Made by a program: the position numbers and the translations under genes. Below are positions 1 through 4,788 of a DNA stretch of 7,098 bases, in pieces. Source of the stretch: Hyphomonadaceae bacterium UBA1001 (lineage in GTDB: Bacteria > Pseudomonadota > Alphaproteobacteria > Caulobacterales > Aquidulcibacteraceae). The notes below the pieces were generated by a model. That model was not told the DNA's origin. It ran no database searches and worked only from the letters and a program-made list of their open reading frames with translations. Each line of letters starts with the position of its first letter. Positions within the stretch are counted from its first letter, which is position 1. The stretch is from the NCBI GenBank assembly GCA_002291875.1, contig DBAV01000184.1:1-7098 (forward strand). Reading direction: 5' to 3'.

Positions 1-312
1 CTTCCGATCCCCGCCCGCCCCGCGCCGGCCCGCACCGCCAAACGGGCCGCCGCCGAACGGGCCACCGGCAAAGCCGCGCTCATTGCCTTCGGCGTCGATC
101 TCGCCGCGGTCGTAACGCTGGCGCCGCTCGGGGTCGGACAGCAGGGCAAACGCGCTGGACACCCGCTTGAAGCGCTCCTCGGCAGCCTTGTCGTCGGGGC
201 GCACGTCGGGGTGCAGTTCCTTGACCAGCTTGCGATAGGCCTTGCGGATGTCGTCGGCGCTGGCCGAACGCGGCACGCCCAGCGTCTGATAGGGGTCCCA
301 GTTGCTGGCCAA
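1..312 (-). CDS. DnaJ/CbpA-type J-domain protein, N-terminal part (runs off left edge)
   Basis: J-domain co-chaperone that would recruit and stimulate DnaK (Hsp70) in the cytoplasm. Visible are 104 residues: a J domain at about residues 5-70 (starting WDPYQTLGVP, with the HPD motif at 34-36 and the helix-IV signature ending RRQRYDRG), then the start of a Gly/Phe-rich linker (GGPFGGGPFGG, residues 83-93). The reading frame is still open at the window edge, so a C-terminal substrate-binding domain of the DnaJ/CbpA kind probably follows. This is inferred, not seen. The start is TTG at 310-312: a TAA lies in frame upstream, no ATG or GTG lies between it and the J domain, and a GGGGA ribosome-binding site lies about 9 bases before the TTG. 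It follows the J-domain gene at 411-1073 on the same strand after 98 bases. No cysteine-rich zinc domain is visible yet, so CbpA/DjlA-like versus true DnaJ is unresolved. Confidence 0.88.
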   Translation of the reverse strand, partial: MASNWDPYQTLGVPRSASADDIRKAYRKLVKELHPDVRPDDKAAEERFKRVSSAFALLSDPERRQRYDRGEIDAEGNERGFAGGPFGGGPFGGAGRRGAGGDRK

Positions 313-372
313 AGATTGTCTTCCCCGTTCGCCCCACGCCCAGGCGCACCCTTCTTAATCCCTTGCCGGTCA

Positions 373-396
373 ACGCGCAAACCAGCGTATGCGCGT
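373..396. repeat. Inverted repeat (7-bp arms) between the two J-domain genes
   Basis: Perfect 7-base arms ACGCGCA (373-379) and TGCGCGT (390-396) flank a 10-base loop, just downstream of the stop of the 411-1073 gene. It could form an RNA hairpin between the two cotranscribed J-domain genes. No T-run follows on the minus strand, so it is not a typical intrinsic terminator. A chance palindrome is quite possible at this base composition. Confidence 0.3.
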
Positions 397-410
397 GCAG
401 CGTGGCGGGT

Positions 411-1073
411 TCAGGCCGCCCCGGCGGCCTTCAGGGTCTGCCACGCGCGGATCACGCGCTGCAGGCGGTCCTCGGCACTGCGCTCGCCGCCATTCGAGTC
501 CGGGTGGAACTTCTTGACCAGCTCGGCATAGCGCTGGCGGATCGCGGCCGCATCGGCGTCGTGTTCCAGGCCCAGAACCTCGAGCGCGCGCAGCGTGACG
601 CCCGAGCGACCGCGGCGCTCCTCGGCAGCGCGCCGGGCGGCGTCGTTGGCCTCGCCGAACAGGCCGTGCGGATCGGCCGCACCCTCGCGCGGGTCCTGGC
701 GTCGGCCTGGCCCCAGGCGCGGATCGCCGCCCGGCCGGGTGTTCCAGGTCGGGCGGTGGCCGACGAACTCGGCACGCTGATAGGCCTCGAACTCGGCTTC
801 GGTCATGCCGGCGAAAAAGTCCCAGCGGCGGTTGTAGTCGGCTGCGTGCGCCTCGCAGAACCACCAGTATTCGTTCAGCCGCTCGCGCGATTTGGGCGCA
901 CGGCAGGTTCCCGCGCCCGGACAGCCGACATGATCGCAGGCGCGGGTTTCGGACTCGGGCTCGGGGCGTGTGCGACCGCCGCGGGCCCCGCGCGCACGCG
1001 CCTGCGCCTCGGCACCCGGGGGGCGGATGCGGACGTCGACAAAGCGCGGTCTGTACTCGAAGCGGCTGGTCAT
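411..1073 (-). CDS. J-domain protein with N-terminal Cys/His cluster and C-terminal J domain
   Basis: 220-residue protein with the J domain at the C-terminus (about residues 160-218, HPD at 190-192 in KKFHPDSNGG), the reverse of classical DnaJ. The N-terminal half has YRPRFVDVRIRPP (7-19), a basic Ala/Arg/Gly-rich stretch (21-40), and a Cys/His cluster C46-x4-C51-x5-C57-x15-C73-x2-H76 that could bind a metal (inference). Then come aromatic motifs EYWWFCEAH and FVGHRPTW. I recognise this as the alphaproteobacterial J-domain family often found beside bolA and cobS/cobT. Its client is unknown to me, but the J domain implies Hsp70 partnership. ATG at 1071-1073 is chosen because the conserved N-terminus starts right there; the open frame extends upstream to 1280 but would overlap bolA. 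There is no recognisable ribosome-binding site: the bases before ATG are C-rich. Divergent from bolA; the second J-domain gene lies downstream. Confidence 0.9.
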   Translation of the reverse strand: MTSRFEYRPRFVDVRIRPPGAEAQARARGARGGRTRPEPESETRACDHVGCPGAGTCRAPKSRERLNEYWWFCEAHAADYNRRWDFFAGMTEAEFEAYQRAEFVGHRPTWNTRPGGDPRLGPGRRQDPREGAADPHGLFGEANDAARRAAEERRGRSGVTLRALEVLGLEHDADAAAIRQRYAELVKKFHPDSNGGERSAEDRLQRVIRAWQTLKAAGAA

Positions 1074-1082
1074 GACGGGGGG

Positions 1083-1111
1083 AGTATGGGTAAGGGCGGT
1101 TAATGAAACAA
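1083..1111 (-). promoter_or_regulatory. Possible sigma70-type promoter for the 411-1073 J-domain gene
   Basis: Reading the minus strand, TTGTTT (1111-1106) and CATACT (1088-1083) are spaced by exactly 17 bases inside the only AT-richer patch of this end of the window. The boxes match the TTGACA and TATAAT consensus at 3 and 4 of 6 positions. Transcription would begin near 1076-1073, that is at or within 3 bases of the ATG, so the message would be leaderless or nearly so. This fits the absence of a ribosome-binding site. The matches are modest and the call is by eye. Confidence 0.3.
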
Positions 1112-1118
1112 GGAAACT

Positions 1119-1421
1119 TTGCCCGTGGAGCCGCGGCATTTGACGCTTGACAGCCAGCCCCGTGCCGCCCGCATCCGCACCGCCCTCGAGGCGGCGTTCG
1201 CGCCGCTGGTGCTCGAAATCACCGACGAGAGCGCGCGCCATGCCGGGCATGCCGGTGCGCGGCCCGAGGGCGAGACCCACTATCGCGTGCGCATCGTCTC
1301 GGCGGCCTTAGCGGGCCTGTCGCGGGTGGCCGCACACCGCACGGTCAACACCGCCCTCGCGGCCGAGTTCGCGGCGGGCTTGCATGCCCTGGCGATCGAC
1401 GCCGCCGCGCCCGGCGCCTGA
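1119..1421 (+). CDS. bolA: BolA family protein
   Basis: Small BolA/YrbA-fold protein of 100 residues, the usual length for the family. BolA proteins pair with monothiol glutaredoxins, can share an iron-sulfur cluster with them, and affect iron handling, cell shape or gene expression. Visible family features: GETHYRVRIVSAALAGLSRV (51-70), HRTVN (73-77), and LHALAI with the invariant C-terminal His at 89, a cluster ligand in characterised homologues. The loop DESARHAGHAGARPEG (37-51) is His-rich, more like the BolA1 type (loop His) than the BolA3 type (loop Cys). The start is ambiguous: TTG at 1119 is only 4 bases after AAGGA (1110-1114), while in-frame GTG at 1125 is 10 bases after it and would give 98 residues. 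It is the only plus-strand gene here, divergent from a J-domain gene and convergent with the DUF1254 gene. Confidence 0.93.
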   Translation: MPVEPRHLTLDSQPRAARIRTALEAAFAPLVLEITDESARHAGHAGARPEGETHYRVRIVSAALAGLSRVAAHRTVNTALAAEFAAGLHALAIDAAAPGA

Positions 1422-1443
1422 GCGCGGCACCCGGCGCAGCGCA

Positions 1444-1472
1444 GGGCCTCACCGCCGCATCCGCACAGGCCC
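1444..1472. repeat. Weak inverted repeat in the bolA / DUF1254 convergent gap
   Basis: The 57 bases between the convergent stops (1421 and 1479) hold a perfect 6-base inverted repeat, GGGCCT (1444-1449) and AGGCCC (1467-1472), with a 17-base loop. It sits where a bidirectional terminator would be expected, but the arms are short, the loop is long and neither side has a T-run. It extends no further, so it is only a candidate. Confidence 0.2.
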
Positions 1473-1478
1473 CGAACG

Positions 1479-2015
1479 TCACCGGTTGGGCACGGGGGCG
1501 CAGACGTCGGTGCGGCGGGCTTCGTCGGCGCGGGCAAAGGCCGCCTCGCCGGGGGCCAGCCGGCGCACCAGCACCAGAGCGCGCGTCCCCTCGATCTCGA
1601 CCAGCAGGCCCTCTGGCATGGGGCCGCCCTGACGCCCTGCCGCCCGCAGTGTCAGGATCAGGGGCTGGCCGGGCCCGGCCTCGCGATCGCCCAGCACGGC
1701 CACGGTATCGGTGTCCGCCCCATAAACGGCGGCGGACACATAGTCCGTCCAGGGCGTCACCAGAATGCGCACATCGCCCGCCGTCAGGTCGGCCACACAG
1801 GTCGAATAGGCCAGATCGGGCGACGAGCGCACGATGTTCTGGCTTTCGGCGGTGACACGCGGGGCGTGCACCCAGCGGTTCGGCCCGCCCGCCGCGTTCT
1901 CGATGCGGTCCAGCGCGATCGCCATGATGCCGTGCGGAATCGCTACGGTCACCCCGACATGGGCCAGCCCAGCCAGCACCAGCGCCAGGATCAGCGGGCC
2001 CAGCCAGCGCATCAT
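1479..2015 (-). CDS. DUF1254 domain protein, membrane-anchored
   Basis: 178-residue protein with one strongly hydrophobic segment at about residues 4-26 (LGPLILALVLAGLAHVGVTV), read as a signal-anchor with the rest in the periplasm. The body resembles the short alphaproteobacterial DUF1254 proteins: NRWVHAPRVTAESQNIVRSSPDLAYSTCVADL at 46-77, then DVRILVTPWTDYVSAAVYGADTDTVAVLGD at 81-110. Biochemical function is unknown. Two cysteines (73 and 172) in the presumed periplasmic part could form a disulfide (inference). The start at 2013-2015 overlaps the DUF1214 stop as ATGA, and GGAGG at 2023-2027 is 7 bases upstream. A second ATG follows immediately at 2010-2012. It is convergent with bolA. In some bacteria DUF1254 and DUF1214 are parts of one long protein; here they are separate adjacent genes, suggesting their products work together. 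Confidence 0.86.
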   Translation of the reverse strand: MMRWLGPLILALVLAGLAHVGVTVAIPHGIMAIALDRIENAAGGPNRWVHAPRVTAESQNIVRSSPDLAYSTCVADLTAGDVRILVTPWTDYVSAAVYGADTDTVAVLGDREAGPGQPLILTLRAAGRQGGPMPEGLLVEIEGTRALVLVRRLAPGEAAFARADEARRTDVCAPVPNR

Positions 2016-2602
2016 CGGGCCGCCTCCACCGCGCACGACACCCGGTTCAGCGTGGGCAGCGGCAGGGCCGCCAGCGATGCATCGTCGGGGGCGGCGGGCT
2101 GATAGAGGCGCACCATCAGCAGTGGCGCGCGCGTCGCGCCGGTCGAAATCCAGCTGGCCGCGCCGTCCGCCGCCGGGCCCACCACCGCTTCCCATCGCCG
2201 GTCCGGGCCGACCGCCACGCTGGAGGCGTCGATGGCATGGGCGTCGTCGGCGTTGCGCGCCAGCATCTGGTCATCGTCATAGAGCGTGACCGACCACCAG
2301 CGCGCCGGCAGTTCGGCCCCGGCCAGCCGATAGGTGCAGTTCGGGTCGATGGGCTGGCCCGCCTCGTCACGGGTGCGGTCGAAATACACCGTCTCCGAGC
2401 GCGGCAGCGCCAGCAGGCCCACCCGCGCGGTGGCCGCCCGCGTCCACGGATCGGCCGCCTTGGAGCCGACCAGCGTGTTCGCCGACCACTGCCCGATGCG
2501 GATGGTGCTGCCGCCATCGCCCAGCTGCCCGCCGGCCAGCGCCCAGGCGCTCCATGTGCCCAGTGCCAGCCCCGCCGCGCCTGCCAGAACCCACCGCCAC
2601 AT
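2012..2602 (-). CDS. DUF1214 domain protein, exported or membrane-anchored
   Basis: 196-residue protein. Residues 1-23 (MWRWVLAGAAGLALGTWSAW, then ALA) form a signal peptide or anchor with a possible cleavage after ALA at 21-23. The rest matches the short DUF1214 pattern: NTLVGSKAADPWTRAATARVG (42-62), a YFDRTRDEAGQPIDPNCTY block (73-91), PARWWSVTLYDDDQML (99-114), and LLMVRLYQP (161-169) near the end. Cysteines at 89 and 190 could pair in the periplasm (inference). The function is not known. The start is ATG at 2600-2602 with an excellent GGAGG (2610-2614) 7 bases upstream; the frame extends to 2677 but that stretch has no family resemblance. The stop overlaps the DUF1254 start (ATGA), so this is the first gene of a translationally coupled pair. 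It lies 95 bases downstream of the CapD-type gene. Confidence 0.88.
   Translation of the reverse strand: MWRWVLAGAAGLALGTWSAWALAGGQLGDGGSTIRIGQWSANTLVGSKAADPWTRAATARVGLLALPRSETVYFDRTRDEAGQPIDPNCTYRLAGAELPARWWSVTLYDDDQMLARNADDAHAIDASSVAVGPDRRWEAVVGPAADGAASWISTGATRAPLLMVRLYQPAAPDDASLAALPLPTLNRVSCAVEAAR
2023..2027 (-). promoter_or_regulatory. Ribosome-binding site of the DUF1254 gene, inside the DUF1214 coding end
   Basis: GGAGG on the minus strand, 7 bases before ATG 2013-2015, the same sequence and spacing as for the DUF1214 gene. It supports independent or coupled initiation at the ATGA overlap. Confidence 0.7.
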
Positions 2603-2609
2603 GCACCGT

Positions 2610-2614
2610 CCTCC
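2610..2614 (-). promoter_or_regulatory. Ribosome-binding site deciding the DUF1214 start
   Basis: GGAGG on the minus strand, 7 bases before ATG 2600-2602. It settles the start against the longer open frame reaching 2677. Confidence 0.75.
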
Positions 2615-2659
2615 CGCCCAGACATGATGCCGTGTCCGCCCGGTCCTGCCTATCGTTTT

Positions 2660-2693
2660 CACGCGCGCTGCCCGCAAATCGGGCGCCCGCGTG
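2660..2693. repeat. GC-rich nested hairpin between the CapD-type gene and DUF1214
   Basis: Outer arms CACGCG (2660-2665) and CGCGTG (2688-2693) enclose a tight inner stem-loop GCCCG (2670-2674), 5-base loop, CGGGC (2680-2684). It starts 5 bases after the stop of the dehydratase gene (2698), where a terminator would be expected. No T-run follows on the minus strand, so it is at best a Rho-assisted, attenuating or mRNA-stabilising hairpin. A T-run is present only on the other side (TTTT at 2656-2659), which would not serve minus-strand transcripts. Confidence 0.35.
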
Positions 2694-2697
2694 CCCC

Positions 2698-4788
2698 TCA
2701 GCGCAGCGAGGGGGCGGTGCGCCTGCTTTCGGGCGCGGTGCGCGCCGGCATGGCCTGGGACAGAGCGGGCGCGCGTGCCTCGGACGGGGCGAAGGCCGGC
2801 ACCAGCTCGGCCAGCAGGCCCAGCACGGCCGGGGTATCGCGCTGGTTTGCGGCCTCGGTCAGCGCCTCGATCCGGGCCTCGGTGCGGGCATCGTTGCGCG
2901 CCGCGGCTTCGGCGGCCCTGGCCGCACCCTTGCTCCCGCCCCGCCCCTGTCGGCGCGTGCGCACGGCCCGCACGCCCTCGATGGCGCTGGGCACGGCGTC
3001 CTCGTGGGCGTGGAAGATTTCCTCGTGCAGCTTTTCGCCCGGGCGCAGGCCGGTGAACACGATCGGGATGTCGATCTCGGGCTCGAGCCCTTTCAGGCGG
3101 ATCATCTGGCGCGCCAGGTCGACGATGCGCACCGGCTCGCCCATGTCCAGCACGTACAGCGCATGCCCTTCGGCCTCCAGTGCGGCCGCCTGCAGCACCA
3201 GGCTGGTCGCCTCCTCGACGGTCATGAAATAGCGCGTGATCGCCGGGTCGGTGACGGTGACCGGCCCGCCGGCGGCGATCTGGCGCTCGAACAGCGGCAC
3301 GACCGAACCCGACGATCCCAGCACATTGCCAAAGCGCACGCTGGCCCAGCGGACCTGCGGGGCCTCGCGCGCGCGGGCCTCGACGATCAGCTCGCCCACC
3401 CGCTTGGTGGCACCCATGACATTGGTGGGGTTCACCGCCTTGTCCGAAGAGATCAGCACAAAGGCCCGCGCGCCATGGCGCACCGCGGCGTCCGCAACGA
3501 TCCGCACGCCGCCGACATTGACCCGCACCGCCTCGACCGGGTTGGCCTCCATCAGCGGCACATGCTTGAAGGCGGCCGCGTGCAGGACGATCTCGGGCTG
3601 CCAGGCCGCGAACACCTCGTCCATGGCCTCGCGGTTGCGCACATCCCCGATCACCGGCTCGACCAGGGCGCCATGGCCGCGCTCGCGCAGGTCAAGGTCG
3701 ATCTCATAGACCGCACGCTCGCTGGCATCCAGCAACAGCACCCGCGCCGGCGCGGCGGCAGCCACCTGGCGCGCCAGCTCCGAGCCGATGGTGCCGCCCG
3801 CACCGGTGATCAGCACCCGCCGGCCGCGCACCAGCCTGCGCACCCGTTCGGGGTCCAGCCGGCGCGGCGGACGCGACAGCAGGTCCTGGGGCATGACGCT
3901 CTCGAGCGAGGCCTCGCGACCCGCGGTGGCGATGCGGCGGACCGGCACGTCCAGCCGGGCGGCCGTGGTCAGGGCCTGCTCCCACAGGCGCCGTGCGCCC
4001 GGGGCCGCGGCCACCGCCAGGACAGGGGGGCGCCCCTCGCGTGCCTGGGCCTGGCGCAGGGTGTGCTCCAGCGTGTTCGGCCCGCCGGCGACCGGAACCC
4101 CCTCGATGGTGCGGCCCTGGTGCACGGCATCGGTCTCGACGATGGCCACCGGGCGGAACCGCACCGCCTCGTCCGAGCGGCGGGCATGGCGCAGCGCGGC
4201 GGCAACCTCCTCATGGGGGCCGAAGACCACGGTGGGTGTCAGGCGGACATCCTGAAAGCGCAGCGCCGCCGACAGGTCACCCGTGGTCGCCCCGCGCACC
4301 GCCAGCCGGCCCAGCACCATCGCCAGAAGGCCCAGCGCCGCCCCCAGCGCCACCGTCGCCCCTCTGCCATGCTGGATTCCGGGCAGCAGGCTGGGCGGGG
4401 TAAAGCTCTTGATGGCCACGAACACCAGCACCGCCAGCAAAACCGTGCGCACCAGCCGGACGATGTCGATATAGCCGACATAGCGCCACACCGCCCGGTG
4501 CTCGCCCGACGCCCAGAACAGGAACGCGACCAGGGCTGCATAGGTGGCCCCCGGCACCAGCGCACCGGCCGGGATCGAAGCGCCCGGGGTCAGCGCCAGG
4601 ATGGCGCCGGTCATGGCACCGCCCGCAACCACCAGGTCGAAGGCCAAGCACAGCGCCATCGAGGCCACCGCGCGCGTGCGCACCGTGCGCGGCGCCGGCG
4701 CGGCGGGCATGGGGGCCGCGATGGTCCCGGGATCGTGCCCGCGCGTGGACACAGGGTGGGGCGCCTGGGCAGGCGGGCCGTCGGTCAT
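2698..4788 (-). CDS. Membrane-bound CapD/WbpM-type nucleotide-sugar 4,6-dehydratase
   Basis: 696-residue inner-membrane enzyme of the long FlaA1/WbpM/CapD class, acting on UDP-sugars (typically UDP-GlcNAc 4,6-dehydration) early in surface polysaccharide or glycan synthesis. The exact substrate is not readable. The N-terminus has a Pro/Ala-rich cytoplasmic stretch (1-40) and about four membrane segments (near 43-66, 79-93, 113-127, 145-163). A first Rossmann-like domain (about 180-300) precedes the catalytic domain (about 320-605): TGAGGTIGSE (328-337) for NAD(P), D354, GDVRN (381-385), HAAAFKHVPLME (403-414), SSDKAVNPTNVMGATK (447-462), VRFGNVLGS (484-492), RYFMTVEEA (519-527), LRPGEKLHEE (581-590). 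The usual YxxxK is MxxxK (M458, K462), as in WbpM. An Ala/Arg/Glu-rich tail of about 90 residues follows. Start ATG 4786-4788 overlaps the heparinase stop (ATGA), implying coupled translation. Confidence 0.93.
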   Translation of the reverse strand: MTDGPPAQAPHPVSTRGHDPGTIAAPMPAAPAPRTVRTRAVASMALCLAFDLVVAGGAMTGAILALTPGASIPAGALVPGATYAALVAFLFWASGEHRAVWRYVGYIDIVRLVRTVLLAVLVFVAIKSFTPPSLLPGIQHGRGATVALGAALGLLAMVLGRLAVRGATTGDLSAALRFQDVRLTPTVVFGPHEEVAAALRHARRSDEAVRFRPVAIVETDAVHQGRTIEGVPVAGGPNTLEHTLRQAQAREGRPPVLAVAAAPGARRLWEQALTTAARLDVPVRRIATAGREASLESVMPQDLLSRPPRRLDPERVRRLVRGRRVLITGAGGTIGSELARQVAAAAPARVLLLDASERAVYEIDLDLRERGHGALVEPVIGDVRNREAMDEVFAAWQPEIVLHAAAFKHVPLMEANPVEAVRVNVGGVRIVADAAVRHGARAFVLISSDKAVNPTNVMGATKRVGELIVEARAREAPQVRWASVRFGNVLGSSGSVVPLFERQIAAGGPVTVTDPAITRYFMTVEEATSLVLQAAALEAEGHALYVLDMGEPVRIVDLARQMIRLKGLEPEIDIPIVFTGLRPGEKLHEEIFHAHEDAVPSAIEGVRAVRTRRQGRGGSKGAARAAEAAARNDARTEARIEALTEAANQRDTPAVLGLLAELVPAFAPSEARAPALSQAMPARTAPESRRTAPSLR

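Noticed and set aside
36..66. Short tandem repeat near the left edge
   Set aside because: The repeat is simply the DNA of the Gly/Phe-rich linker (GGPFGG twice) of the J-domain protein.
80..373. Minus-strand 97-codon frame overlapping the left J-domain gene
   Set aside because: It is in a different frame from the J domain and its product is a low-complexity Arg/Gly/Ala sequence; the J-domain frame starting at TTG 312 is the real one.
363..1103. Plus-strand open frame of 246 codons opposite the J-domain gene
   Set aside because: It is antisense to a gene with a clear J domain and HPD motif, resembles no family I know, and has no ribosome-binding site at its start.
1074..1280. Upstream extension of the J-domain gene start to 1280
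   Set aside because: It would overlap bolA on the opposite strand for about 160 bases, and the added residues show no resemblance to the family, whose conserved N-terminus begins at the ATG at 1073.
2603..2677. Upstream extension of the DUF1214 gene to 2677
   Set aside because: The ATG at 2602 has an excellent GGAGG at 7 bases and is followed directly by the hydrophobic signal; the extension would bury that signal behind 25 charged residues.
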